Shown here: positions 51,068 through 62,574 of the stretch, piece by piece | How positions within the stretch are numbered: the stretch's first letter is position 1 | Layout: each line of letters begins with the position of its first letter | NCBI GenBank assembly: GCA_018340805.1 | Contig: JACMZG010000008.1 | Span: 28,121,914 to 28,185,913, forward strand | Length of the DNA: 64,000 nucleotides | Direction: 5' to 3' | Source of the DNA: Microvelia longipes | Lineage: Eukaryota > Arthropoda > Insecta > Hemiptera > Veliidae | Notes under the pieces: generated by a model | Seen by the model: the letters and a program-made list of their open reading frames with translations, nothing else | What the model was told of the DNA's origin: nothing | Databases searched by the model: none | Made by a program: the position numbers and the translations under genes

Positions 51068-51602
51068 AATATACCTTGAATTATGAAGAAAAAAATAAAG
51101 TCTGCCTATCCAGAGTGTATCAGTTTTCTTGCAATAAGTAGTTCCCTCTGGGTTGTGAGCAAAACATGAAGACGACATTTTTCAAAGCTGATAAAATTTG
51201 TTGACAAATTTTATAAACTGATAAACACTTGACAAAAAACAAGTATTTAATCATCAACATCGAATGACTACATCGAAAGTATTGGCCAAACACAAAAAAA
51301 TGGTTTATTAATGCAAAGTCAGCGAATTTCTTTAAAAATAATTTGGCCATTTAACAAATGTCATAACTTTAGTAGTAGTAATCCGATTTTGACAGAATAA
51401 CTCAAATAACGATTAATAGGAAATTTTTATTAGCTTTAAGAAATGTTCTCTTCATGTGTTCCACATGACCTACTGGGAACCACTTACTGCAATAAAAAAC
51501 TGGACTTGCAATTTTTTAATACTTTGAGCGAGCGCATTCATATGAAGGGCTCCACTTTGGATAGGCAGACTATGGTTTTCCTTCGTAGTTTAAGGTATAT
51601 TT
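51068..51602. repeat. Foldback element FB-H, ~535 bp
   Basis: Left edge AATATACCTTGAATTATGAAG and right edge complement (CTTCGTAGTTTAAGGTATATT). Inside, AGTCTGCCTATCCAGAGTG pairs with CACTTTGGATAGGCAGACT, and further blocks pair towards a centre near 51300-51345. Arms are about 250 bp and clearly diverged. The 76-codon minus ORF over the left arm is an artefact. No hammerhead-like core was found. Confidence 0.85.
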
Positions 51603-51699
51603 TCAGAAAAATTTGGTTTTAAGTAGTACAAAATGAGTCACATTTTTTAGGCCTGGCTCTTGAACTCAAAAAAATTGATAAATAATATCTAGTAAAAAC

Positions 51700-51905
51700 A
51701 AGAGGCCTTTGGCCACTTGGTTCTTCGACGACGGAGCTGGGGGCCGCTTGGCGGCCACATGGTTGTTGTGATATATCAGTTCCTCATATTACTAGTTTAT
51801 ATGAGTGGCATACTGCCACGATATAAGCTAATTTTTAAATGTATCAGATATAAAACGTGATTTTTTTACATCATAATTATATGTCAATCAATAACACCAG
51901 AACTA
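51700..51905 (+). repeat. R3 dispersed repeat, copy 2
   Basis: GC-rich head (GAGGCCTTTGGCCACTTGG, GGAGCTGGGGGCCGCTTGG) followed by CTAGTTTATATGAGTGGCAT and AAAACGTGATTTTTTTACAT. It is the direct repeat of 50705-50930, the pair bracketing FB-H. Downstream blocks to about 52340 (GTTCATGACGTCAAAAAT, GATTTTTGTACCACGTTTCA) may belong to the same element. Confidence 0.6.
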
Positions 51906-51942
51906 ATTGCTGATAACAAAATTAAACTTCTGAATGTTAACC

Positions 51943-51985
51943 ATATATAATATATATATATATATATAATATATATATATGGTTA

Positions 51986-52018
<33 letters not shown>

Positions 52019-52036
52019 ATATAATATATATATAAT

Positions 52037-52111
<75 letters not shown>
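51943..52111. repeat. (TA)n-rich tract bracketed by GTTAACCATATA
   Basis: About 170 bp of TA with slips. GTTAACCATAT is found at both its start (51936) and its end (52113) in direct orientation, and the complement GGTTAATAT lies inside at 51980. Confidence 0.9.
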
Positions 52112-52115
<4 letters not shown>

Positions 52116-52344
52116 AACCATATAGTAGTATATGGGTAAAAAATTTCAGCCCGAACTAAACACTTTATGAAGATTTGTAATTTTTTAAAAAGTTTGTGGG
52201 GTCATTACTGTGGGTTCATGACGTCAAAAATATTTCATAAACTATAGGGTTCTGGACATTAACAAGGTTGATTTTTGTACCACGTTTCATTTCGATCCGA
52301 GAAAGCGTTTGAAAGTTATAGAGTCCCGAAAGTTATAAATGTAT

Positions 52345-54888
52345 ATATAGTAATAATTCTTAAAGAAGTTATGTTCTTGTAAAAGTCTTAAAGAAAGTTA
52401 ATTACAACTATAAAGATTTATTTGTTGAGAAAAATAAGTTACTTAAATTAACAACAAGAAATTATTAAATTTGGGAGCTTAGATTTATTAATGAATCATA
52501 AAATAAAATTATTCAAAGAAATATGCAAATATTAGAAAGTAAATTTAAATTTATCTAAGGCAAACAGGTTGTAAATTTGGAGAGTTGTAAGCTGTATGAG
52601 TTAAATTATAAGGAGTGGAAATCAGTGACCAATAAGTACAAACGCAACTTAACATCTAAACACGATTTTTATGTTCTCTCTTTAAAAATAATTGGGGAGT
52701 TTGAGTATTAATACAATAGGGGAGCTAGATAGAGTTATATTGCTTAGATTAACAAAAAAAAAACCTTCATTTTATAACTAATATGATAGTACTCTTATAT
52801 ACATAATTTAAAGAAGTCCTTTTGTTTTGTAGGATAGTTACTACTGTTAAAAGAAGAAGACAGTTATAGTGATACTTTAAAACTTGTATTCTCATTTTGA
52901 CCCTTTTAGACGCTATAGTTCTGAACAGGTTAAAGATAATAAATTTATAAAAAAGAATTTTAAAAGATAAATTCAAAAACAAAAAAACATTAGCTTATTT
53001 TTTCTTCGGAAATTCGATAGAGTCATAATAGCTCAATATATTTTTTTGCTGTAAGGCACGCAACACAGTCTTTTGTTACAAAAGATTTGCTTTTTCAGCA
53101 GAACCAGCTTTTAGTATTTTTTAAAAAAAACGAACCCTGAAAACCTTTACGTTAGTATATTGGAATCGTCATTCTTTGAACCTCAGTTGTAACATTTTAG
53201 AGAGAAAAATTTAAGAGTTATATAAATGACTTCAAAAATAACTAAAAAAAAGTAGATAAGAATGTAGGTGATTTGGGATATTGCAAAAGAATTAGAAATC
53301 ATGTGAAACATATGAAGTAATATGTTCAAGAAATTTAACGAGATTTTAAGCAGAGTTATTAAGATAATTTTGACAAAAAAGCTGTCAAATACGTTATTAA
53401 GCGGTTACGCTCAATATCTGACTTTAGTTAAGAACCCAAATACTTGACTATATCAGAATTTGATAGGCTTTAAAAGAATAAATTGAACTTAAAACCGTAA
53501 CGTTTAATATATTTTTTTGTTTTTCTTGAAGGTCTAAATACAATAAATGTGCCTAATGATTAACAGGATAAAACTACAAAGGAGAGACAATCTAGAAGTT
53601 AAGCACGCAACCATTTGCAAAATTATTTAGAACTGTAACATCAGAAGAAAGATATTTGAGAAAACTTTAAAGAGGTTTGACTAAAATTAAAAAAGGTGTG
53701 GAAGTCAGTGTAGAAGTGGAACTTAAAAGCTTAAACTAAGAAGAAAGAAAAAGTTGTAAGGGTTAAGAACGCAACTGATGGTGGTTAGAACGAAGTTGAG
53801 AAAAGAAAGTGGTAAATTGTTATAAAGAGGACAGGGAGGAGACCATAAGGTAGTGAGATGCTATACGTGCTTTTAGACTGGTTAAACAAGCAGTAAAACA
53901 GGTTTAACATAAACAACTACAAGGACTAACTGTTTGACATTGACTACTCAGTCTAAGTCAAATGCATTTTATCACAGTTTTAAGGAAAAGTTCATCAAAC
54001 CTATAAAAAGATAAAATACCACTACACACAAGCTGAAGTATACAATAAAAATGCTTCTAAGGTAAAATACCTTCAGAATGTTTCACCTTTTACGTTGCAT
54101 TCATTTATTTGTTACCTTAAAATAGGAAAGGATACCAACAGTTTCAAACCTTTTGAATGCTTTAAAATAGTTTTTTATTTTATGCTTCCCTATCTTCTGT
54201 TATAGGAAAGTGTTTTAAGAAAAGTGTGACGCTTTTTCATTAAAATTCCTTGTTTCACAACAAACTGAAACGGAAAAAAAGTTGGAGAATGCATTTGCAC
54301 TTTTCTTGTGAATAGAGATACAGGTCAAATGGATGAAATATTCTAAAGAACTTAGGACGATAATCTAACCCTCACCAAGATGGTGGCAATTTTAAATTTT
54401 CAAAAATGATTTTTAATATGACAAATATTAGATTAATCCAGACAAATTTCCCTATGAAAAAGACGGGTTTTTTATTATTGCCATGATAAATTAAACTCCA
54501 TTTCATTATTAATTTTATGTTTTGGATGTATTAAGAATATTATAAATATCAATTTTATCGATGTGAATAGCCCGAAACCCCCTTGAACCTTATTTATGTT
54601 CTGTCATTGATAGCCTGACCAAAAACTGACTTATTTGAGAAGAAGGCAGCTTGCATCTTTAATAGCTCATAGCCACTTATTGTAAATCAAACAAATACTA
54701 TTGACAAACAAAAAAAATTAACAGAACTATTGACAACAAGAAATATTCTTATAGACAATGTTGAATCACCTTTTTTGGATAGTCTAATTTGGTAAATAGT
54801 CTACATCCAAATATAATTAATTGGCAAAAGATTGAAAAAAGAAAAACTCTATGCTGATAGAGATACCCGTCATATTATGGTTTAGAGC
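52345..54888. other. AT-rich sequence, possible decayed coding, unsupported
   Basis: 53690-53880 is purine-rich and has some coding-like frames broken by many stops. I could not identify a domain. The remainder is AT-rich with no repeat or RNA feature seen. Confidence 0.35.
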
Positions 54889-54940
54889 ACTGGTTCTTAA
54901 AGTGAGAGTCGCGACTCCCAGACTGGGAGGGGGTCGCGGA
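54889..54940 (+). mobile_element. hAT-type transposon end
   Basis: CACTGGTTCTTAAAGTGAGA followed by the palindrome GAGTCGCGACTC and GGGAGGGGGTCGCGGA. This closely resembles the CAGTGGTTCTCAAA...GTCGCGACCC ends of animal hAT elements. The first dinucleotide step is changed (CAC for CAG). The matching other end was not found. Confidence 0.65.
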
Positions 54941-54980
54941 AATGCATGTCAAAAATGAAATTAAAAATAATAATATAAAA

Positions 54981-55066
54981 TTTAAATTTTTTGAAGACTG
55001 CGGTCCTTTATTCTCACAACGTTTCATTGTTAAAACTCATAAAGGACTGCATCTTCAAAATTTAAA
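54981..55066. repeat. Small foldback FB-I
   Basis: TTTAAATTTTTTGAAGACTG (54981-55000) plus CGGTCCTTT pairs with AAAGGACTGC and ATCTTCAAAATTTAAA (55041-55066). The loop contains CAACGTTTCATTG. It lies next to the hAT end and may be part of that element. A full hammerhead-like order is not present. Confidence 0.7.
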
Positions 55067-55204
55067 ATTAAATTAAAATATATAAAATAATTACTTTAAT
55101 TGAAGTTGATCTAAAATTAACGATAAGTACGATAACTAATATGAATTGATAAGTATGAGGTGTCAATATTTTTATAAGAGAGTAAATGTTTTGGACTGGT
55201 GAGT

Positions 55205-55243
55205 ATATTATATATATATATATATATATAATTATATATATAT

Positions 55244-55285
<42 letters not shown>
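55205..55285. repeat. (TA)n microsatellite
   Basis: About 80 bp of TA with three slips. The minus ORF over it is low complexity. Confidence 0.95.
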
Positions 55286-55289
<4 letters not shown>

Positions 55290-56479
55290 CAATTTACTAG
55301 TTTAGAGAATAGTACGCCATTTTTCAGCTTACAGGAATTAGTGTCACATCTGTTTCTCCTCGTTCCTATACACCATACTTGAAAACCAATAAGGGAAAGG
55401 CGTTAAAAAGAAGTTTTATTGAACCTTATACTCAACCAATACAAGCTAAGTTAAGAAGCTAAATTAAGTAAGAGCTAAAAATATCAACACTAACTTAACT
55501 TATTTAAAGGTAAGAAGCGAGATGTCAGGTATTAGATTAAACTATTCCTACATTCTTTACGGAACAAACCTAGGGTTTAATTATTATGATAATTGCCGTG
55601 TTTTATATCATTAATAAGTTAGAGTAATGCATATTGTTTTGTGTAAAGAAGATAAATACTGCGGTTCTTGATATAATTATAATATTTTCTAGGAATCTAA
55701 GCTCAACTTAATACACTATACATATTCAAAATATACAATAAACCAAGCTAAAAAAGATAAATTAAATCTTCCGCTATTTAGGTTGTTGTACTTCAGAGTT
55801 TTAACAGTTGTTCACTAATTTAAGTTCTTCGCCAAAAAAGTCTAATGAATTCCAAGTATAGCAGGAACTAACGATATATGAGGATTAATGACGGTGCCAA
55901 ATAACAGGTGATTTATGTACAAGGTATTAGCTGAATTTTAAAAATTGAACTAAAGATGTAATTAATTAATAACTAAGAACAAGAGATAATGAAATGAGAT
56001 ATTCTGGCCTACATGGTTTTAGTATCTTCATAGGTATTTTAATGACATTGCAGAGTTGAAAAATAGTTAATAAATTAAACAAATTGGCAGGAAAGAACAA
56101 TTGTAATAATCCAGAAAATGTTTAATTATCAAGGAATAATAATAAGTATGACAATAATAGTCTGGTATAGATTTTTATTTTTGAGGGCGTCAACTAATCA
56201 AAATTTTGTGTGATTAGTAAGTTAACATAAAAATTGCATATTTTAATTATTTTTTGTACCATTAATAAAATCATACATTACAAACCATTTTGTGAATAAA
56301 ATGCTCACATAAGAATAGCCAACACTTAATGAAAAATATGTGGGTAATGTAGGTACTAAGCCAATAAAAATATTACCTGATTTTATTTGAACATTTATTC
56401 ATGGAATATAAGCTTTTTTTCTTACCTGTAACAAAAAACAAATATTTCAGATCAATATAAATTGAATAATAAAATCTAG
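55286..56479. other. AT-rich sequence without recognisable feature
   Basis: Nothing supported. Confidence 0.45.
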
Positions 56480-56725
56480 TACTGTGTACCTGGGAATTTC
56501 CTTCCCCACATCGGATTTTCTATGCTCATCCTTCCCATTTCAGACTTGCTTCGCTTGTCCTTAGAATATACGAGCGACGCGAGTCCTAAGATATGTTGTA
56601 GTATACATTTGGCAAATTGTATATTCTGAAAACGAGCGAAGCAGGAAGGATGAGCGCAGCGAATCCGATGCCCCATTTTTCTATATACCTACGGTATAAA
56701 TGAGGAACTGGAAAAAAAGTTAGTA
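56480..56725. repeat. R1 3' ends arranged head to head plus a 5' end
   Basis: 56485-56560 is R1 3' sequence in minus orientation (CATCGGATTTTCTATGCTCA, GACTTGCTTCGCTTG). 56565-56672 is R1 3' sequence in plus orientation (AACGAGCGAAGC, GATGAGCGCAGCGAATCCG). Directly after comes the R1 5' hairpin in minus orientation (CTATATACCTACGGTATAAA). Two overlapping minus ORFs here are shadows. Confidence 0.8.
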
Positions 56726-57414
56726 GTAGTAATAAAAATAGAACAAAAGGTTTGAGACCCATTTTAATGCTTATATACAGCAAACAAAGAATAATATATA
56801 TTTCAAGATTATAATACTGAGTATTTAATGCAAACACTTCTTAAACATTATTAAAAGTAAATTTTTAATTATGTTAATGAAACCACGTTATCCAATTAAA
56901 ACACAGAAATATCAATACAATACAAAAGGAAAATAATTCATAGCAACAACACCAGCCTTTAAAATAATAAACAAGGACCTCAGAACTATAATTATCACTA
57001 AAGACCTCACGCAGGTCTTAATTAAAATAAAATCTAACCAGTGCAAAAACATTAATGATAATTATACGAATTTACAAAGATTTACTGATTCTACTCGTAA
57101 ATTATTATACTTTCGTTTGAATTTATAATCAATAATTCTGATGTGGATTTAGAGAAATAGTCAGTCACTCGGAGGTTTAAACGACCAGTCAACATCGAGA
57201 TAACGCGACCATAGACTGTAATTACCTCTAATTACATACACAACCCCTGCACAGCTATACAGCAAGCTTTCATACAGAATACAAACATTGTCATAATTAC
57301 AAACCGAAAAAAGGAGATCAATAAAAAAATTAACTCAAATGAAATACAAAAATAAATCAAATAAGAATGAATAAACTTCTGATTTATACAACTATATCAT
57401 ACGACGTAACTGTT
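56726..57414. other. AT-rich sequence without recognisable feature
   Basis: Nothing supported. Confidence 0.4.
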
Positions 57415-57522
57415 TCGCTGGATTTTTAGCACGATTTCAAAAATAAATTGAGCTTATGAGGTTGGGGCCAAGGAGGGGAGGGGTGGGGGTGAAATTTTTT
57501 GGAAGGGGGGCTACCGAATCAA
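57415..57522 (+). repeat. R4 repeat leading into a TA tract, copy 2
   Basis: TGAGCTTATGAGGTTGGGGC, a G-rich run (GGAGGGGTGGGGG), TTTTTTGGAAGGGG and CTACCGAATCAAG. It aligns with 49425-49520 and, like that copy, runs straight into TA repeats. Confidence 0.6.
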
Positions 57523-57549
57523 GTTATAATATAATATATAATATATATA

Positions 57550-57603
<54 letters not shown>
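57523..57603. repeat. (TA)n microsatellite
   Basis: About 80 bp of TA. The 66-codon plus ORF across R4 and this tract is an artefact. Confidence 0.95.
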
Positions 57604-57606
<3 letters not shown>

Positions 57607-59154
57607 AAAATAATCAACGTAAATATGATGAACAGAATTCCCAGCCAATGCCCTAACTATCTGTAACTGCCTTAAAAATATATAAACAATCTAAAGTCCT
57701 TTAGCGATATAATTCTTTAGACCAAGCATTTTAAAAGACATTTGTCATAGATGTACCATTGTTTTTATCCATATCTGATGGAGGAGCGCCTTAAAACATG
57801 TCAGCATGTCTAGTTGAGCCGTGCAAATCATTACTAAAACCACATTATAGCAAGTAAACCCACTTTCCATCATTAAGTCAACGATATTATGTTTGACATT
57901 GTGGTTTAAGTTACAAGGAAGATGTGCTCATTGTGCACACCAGCACATGTGCTGGTGTTTCAGTTAATCTGTGTTAATTGTGTTATCCCTAAAGTAGCAG
58001 ACACCTACAACTTGCCATTTACCCTAACAACATTTTTCAAAGGCTGTCAAAGCACTTAAAGATTTCAATGTCAAAATGGTCGAATTTCTTCCATATGATA
58101 AATTTCCTTGGTCATTCAAGAGTTAACAGTCAGGTAAAGTATTACCTGCCTTGGAAGATAATTTAAAATACATAGTGTTACGTTTAACATTCCCTGAGCA
58201 GGAAAGGACTATTTTTATAAATGTTAGTATATAAACTGCACATTTTGCAGTAAAGCAAATAAAATATTAATCATCACATTACAAAATAATTATTTAGTAT
58301 AATGATAAGATGTAAGGGTATATTATTACAAACAAAAAATAAATCTCAATAATAGCAGCATATCTTAACACAATCTGGAAAAAAATATTTTAGTTATAAT
58401 TTAAGAAAAAACGTGACTCGAAATTTGTCATAGATCTTAAGTCCAAGACAACTTAAGATTTATCAATTGAGATAAACTAAAATAAAACATCATACTGCTG
58501 AAAAATATAGCATCTAAAAATATAATAAAAAAATGATGAGAAAATAATGAAGTGTTAATGGAATTTTTTTACAACTGGAAAAAGTGATACCGTGAGTTAT
58601 TTTAAGATTGTATTGTTATCCTTTTTTCTATACTTTTTCTATTTTTATTATTTAAAAAAAATATATGTCTGCGAATAATAAAAAATATAAACATATTTAT
58701 CAAGAAACAAATAAATTCTGGAATACGAAACATGAAGAAATATAATATTTTAAAGTCAAAAAATATATTATAACGATTATAAGTTAAATTAAACAAAACA
58801 TGGACAATAATAGAATATGAATTTCTTGAAAATTATTATGCAAGATATATTAGGCAATAATTTTTTCAAAGACAAAAAGATCATTTCAATCAAAGAAGTA
58901 CTTGGAAATAAAATTATGGAATTGCGGTGATGATTGTTACCTCATTGTTTCGCACCGAAAGATCCAAGGACGAGAGAGGAGCCTGCAAACCGCAGCATAA
59001 AATTACATCCCGATATAAAGAAGAATGCTAAGTACTGGACAGTAACAATTTGTGGTTTCCAGATGGTGTTTTCTCTATGGCTTACAAATATTGAAAAGTG
59101 TACGAATATTTTGTCGGCTATTCTTGTAGTTGTTGCCATTTGCTCGATGGCTTG
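57604..59154. other. Unannotated sequence with two weak coding hints
   Basis: 57900-58150 contains a 22-bp perfect palindrome (57937-57958) and a short Cys/His-rich reading (RCAHCAHQHMCWC) that ends in stops. 58934-59130 is GC-richer, with an open frame containing a hydrophobic segment, but it begins right after a stop and runs into a tandem repeat. Neither is enough to call a gene. Confidence 0.3.
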
Positions 59155-59395
59155 CTGTAGTTGATCGTACTACATACCTGTAGTTGCTGCATATGATGTA
59201 GTTGATCGTACTACATACCTGTAGTTGCTGCATATGATGTAGTTGATGTAATACATACTGTAGTTGCTGCATATGATGTAGTTGATCGTACTATCGTATT
59301 GACTATATGCTGTGTTGACATACACCTGTAGTGCTGTATATGCTACCTACATACTGTAGTTGCTGTATATGCTGTAGTTACGTACTCTACTATAT
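59155..59395. repeat. 41-bp tandem repeat, 4 clear copies plus diverged ones
   Basis: TGTAGTTGATCGTACTACAT and CTGTAGTTGCTGCATATGAT alternate. GTTGATCG/GTTGATG anchors are at 59161, 59202, 59243 and 59282, with spacing 41, 41 and 39. Beyond 59320 the units decay. ORFs on both strands at 58934-59272 are partly created by it. Confidence 0.88.
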
Positions 59396-60540
59396 AGTGA
59401 ATAATATTAGAAGACTATCTTTAAGATATTGTTGGTAATTAGGCAAATAACCAAACCAGGACCAGTCTAGGCTTGAGCGGTTGTTATCCAAGAAATGACC
59501 ACGCCTGATACAGCTTATCTTCCGAAATCTAACAGAACAGGTCGAACACCACGGGCACGAAAGTAAGCACTTCCAATAAGTAAAAACAATGCCTTGCGTT
59601 CAACACCAATTTTATCAACTTTAATGGCCACTTAAATTGTCCAGATCGGGGGTCCTCCATCTCAAATTCGAAGTAGATCATACCTATCAAATTTATTTAA
59701 AATTGATGTTTAAAAAAAATGTTATTTAAAAAATGTTTGCAAAAAACAACAACAATGGTATCTTAAAGTTAATGGTGAGTTTTGGCTGATTTAATTTAAG
59801 CATCTAAACGCGTTTAAAGCTATCAGAGCAGATTCACAGGAGTTCTTAGAACGCACTTTTATGGGTCGCAGAAGAGGAAAGTAGAAACAAAGTACTTTCC
59901 TTTTTTTTGGAGATTAGAAGGTAATATTAAAACTTTATAACTTGTATCAGAGCATTGCCGAGCCCCAAAAATTATAAAGTTCAGTTTGACAAGATTGCTA
60001 TGGTGGTTACCTTCAATCAATAGAACATAACAGGTATTAAGACACAAAAAGCGATTTGAGTAAGTATTATACTAGAGATGCAAAGATAACGATTAATCCA
60101 GACTTAATTAGGACATTTATATAAAAAGTAATATAAAAAAAAATATAAACCGTGCTGAAAGGTCCACTTTTGAAATCGATTAAATAAAAACGAGGGCATA
60201 TAAAATAATTAAATAAAATTGGCGTTTATGATTACAACATTCAAGCATGATCAGGCAGAATAATGTAAAATAAATATCTAGCGTAAAAAGTTGTGAGATC
60301 ATTGAATAAGCCCTATGACTTGGCCTATTAAATGATCATCTGTTCCTAATAATGCTTGTAAATATATGAGGTCTTGGCGATTTCACTTTGTGACTTGGCC
60401 ATTACGCAGCTTAAGACAGTGAAGTACTAAACATCATGTATAGAGTGTAGACATACACTATAATAATATATTCAGCCTATTTAATAAACGTATTATGCAC
60501 TTCTATGTGTGCTGCGTAAAGGTCAAATGCCCCTCATATA
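59396..60540. other. Unannotated sequence, partly GC-richer
   Basis: 59450-59690 is less AT-rich than average but has stops in every frame over short distances. Nothing else is supported. Confidence 0.35.
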
Positions 60541-60705
60541 TCTTTTTATAGAATAGCCCCCCCTCCCCCATTTTTTGGTGGTCCTTTTCTATAACATGTC
60601 TCTTATGTGTCCTTTTATAGAATAGCACCCCCCCCTTTACGGGTTGGTCTTTTTTTAAATGCGTCCTTTTTAGAATAGGGCCCCCCTTCAATGAGTGGTC
60701 TTTTT
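60541..60705. repeat. C-rich tandem repeat, 3 diverged copies
   Basis: CCTTTTATAGAATAG followed by 6-9 C residues occurs at about 60541, 60609 and 60663. Each is followed by a GGTSSTCTTTTT-type segment. The minus ORF here (lysine/glycine-rich) is an artefact of the repeat. Confidence 0.8.
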
Positions 60706-60734
60706 GGTAGTTTTAGTGAATAAGACCACCAATC

Positions 60735-60840
60735 TTTATATAAAAGTGCCCAGATAATTTAGATAAAATCCCGGTTTCGGATTAAACTAGAATTGTGTTT
60801 AGCGGATACAATACTTTTCCTACATACCTACTTTTCCTCC
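60735..60840 (-). repeat. R1 element, 5' end only (copy C13)
   Basis: Reverse complement of the R1 5' end: ATCCCGGTTTCGGATT, AATACTTTTCCTACATACC and ACTTTTCCTCC. It ends directly in a TA microsatellite. Confidence 0.75.
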
Positions 60841-60846
60841 TTCGTG

Positions 60847-60929
<83 letters not shown>
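60847..60929. repeat. (TA)n microsatellite
   Basis: About 80 bp of TA with one TAATATTA interruption. Confidence 0.95.
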
Positions 60930-61579
60930 CTGTCAGCAGAAAATATAAAGTAAAGAAAACATCTATAAATTAATGTAGAAATAAAATAATGCAGAAACGA
61001 TGTAAATATTCTGAAGTTAAGTGAGTACAAATTTTTCTAGAACCATTACAGAAGCGTAGAGTCAGTCCAGTTTCATTGAAATGTTTTTAGTCAATTTTCA
61101 CCTGTTTACGACACCAAAAGTTAAAGTAATCTAAGCATAAAAAAGAAGCGTGAATAATCAGTGGATCAATCTACGACAGGGTTCATTTTGCAATTCTGAA
61201 GGAGTGGGAGAGTTGCGAGCGGCCTTAGTGAGCTGAAAACACGGGGTAAAAGCGTGCAAAAAGCCAACGCGATTTGATTCGCCTCATTTTTACCTTAAAG
61301 GGAAAGTGTCTCGGCAACCGTTGGCCAACGGATCAGCAAACTCCTTGTATTACTGACAACCAGAAAGAGATATGTAACAGTTTAATAGAAAAGAGATGAC
61401 TGTACCAACTATTGTAATCTCTTTCATAACAGTTTTTCCAATAAAAAGAATAATTTTCATGACACAAGATTTATTAGATGCTTTATCTTTTTTGCACAAT
61501 CAATGGATGATGATGATATTATATCTTTAATAAAATGTGTAAAACTACGTCACAGATTAAGGTACTATTCACCAAAAGT
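60930..61579. other. Unannotated sequence with a GC-richer patch
   Basis: 61185-61340 is noticeably GC-richer (GAGTGGGAGAGTTGCGAGCG, GGCAACCGTTGGCCAACGG), without an ORF. Nothing else recognised. Confidence 0.35.
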
Positions 61580-62327
61580 ATTTTTTACTTATGCTTATTT
61601 ATGCCCCGTAGATATATAGAAAAAGTATTGCGTTAGCAAATAATCAGAAAGCGGGATCTCATGTTAATTATCAGTTTCAGATTTTTTAAGACCTACGGAC
61701 ATGAGTGTCTATTATAATCGTAGTTCCCAGCATGCTTATGCTAGAGACTTGAAACTTAGTACAAAATAAATTTTTAGGCCTAGTTGCGTTATCCAGAAAA
61801 AAATGTTTATGACATCATTAACCCGAAATGAATCAGCAAAAATTTATAAAACGTAGACAAATGTTTTAATCGATTTGAGATTTGGCACGCATGCAGTCAT
61901 ATATAATATCAACATATGTGCTAAGTTACATCTCATTACCATTTTATCGAATGACTTGTTATTGAATGAAATTGTTAAGCAAGAACTGACAAAAAACATA
62001 ACAAAAGTTCTTCAGCCTCTTGCTTTGAATGACTTGTATACCTTTTTATAAAAAATAGTAAACAATCAAACTTCCAATTCAGTTAAAATTTGGAGCACAA
62101 TTATCCCTTTAATCTATTTTGTTTAAATACAACAAGTATATATAGGGGTTTTGTTAGATCAAAAAATTTAAGCAACATCGAGCATGGTCAGTGCCTATAT
62201 GGGTCACCGCTGAAAATAAAACTAATGCATTTACTATCAGAGAACGAGCAAAGCGAGTTCAAACAAGTGAGGTTGAGCGTAGCGAATCCGATGTGATGAG
62301 GAAAATTTCTTAGGTACCCGGTACCCA
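61580..62327 (+). repeat. R1 dispersed element, copy C6 (near full length)
   Basis: TTTTTTACTTATGC start, TAGAAAAAGTATTGCG, TTTGGCACGCATGCAGTC, ACATATGTGCTAAG, GAACGAGCAAAGCGAG and GAGCGTAGCGAATCCG, ending with GGTACCCGGTACC in place of the usual hairpin loop. The (TG)n is almost gone in this copy. The 62090-62296 ORF is a shadow. Confidence 0.85.
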
Positions 62328-62340
62328 AGGTGATAGAATA

Positions 62341-62574
62341 TCCAAGGTGATTCAATTAGAGGGTTTTTATGAATGAAATAATTTTTTTTTGACATGATAG
62401 GTTATAGTCCGGAATTGACGTCATTGCAGGAATAAATAGTAAATTTTTAATGCTGACCGTCTATACAGATACTATACAGATTCCTGCAATGACGTCACAC
62501 ATCATTCATAGAAACGTCAGGTTATAACCTCCGAATGCGTTTGGTTTGTTTACATCGAATTGAATCACCTTATA
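62341..62574. repeat. Foldback element FB-J next to R1 C6
   Basis: AAGGTGATTCAATT near 62338-62355 pairs with AATTGAATCACCTT (62559-62572). The inner GACGTCATTGCAGGAAT (62418-62434) pairs perfectly with ATTCCTGCAATGACGTC (62480-62496), and GGTTATA blocks also pair. The left end lies about 13 bp after the R1 3' end. The 67-codon minus ORF at 62506-62709 is unsupported. Confidence 0.8.

Noticed and set aside
53690..53900. Possible gag-like zinc knuckle (RCYTC) in a purine-rich stretch
   Set aside because: The His and last Cys positions of a CCHC knuckle fall on stop or wrong codons, and the frame is broken.
57900..57990. Short Cys/His-rich reading (RCAHCAHQHMCWC) resembling a zinc-binding tail of a piggyBac-type transposase
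   Set aside because: Only a few cysteines are spaced suggestively, stops interrupt at once, and a 22-bp perfect palindrome at 57937-57958 generates part of the pattern.
58934..59164. 76-codon plus-strand ORF with a hydrophobic segment and GC-richer start
   Set aside because: It starts immediately after an in-frame TGA without an ATG, its end is formed by the 41-bp tandem repeat, and no domain is recognisable.
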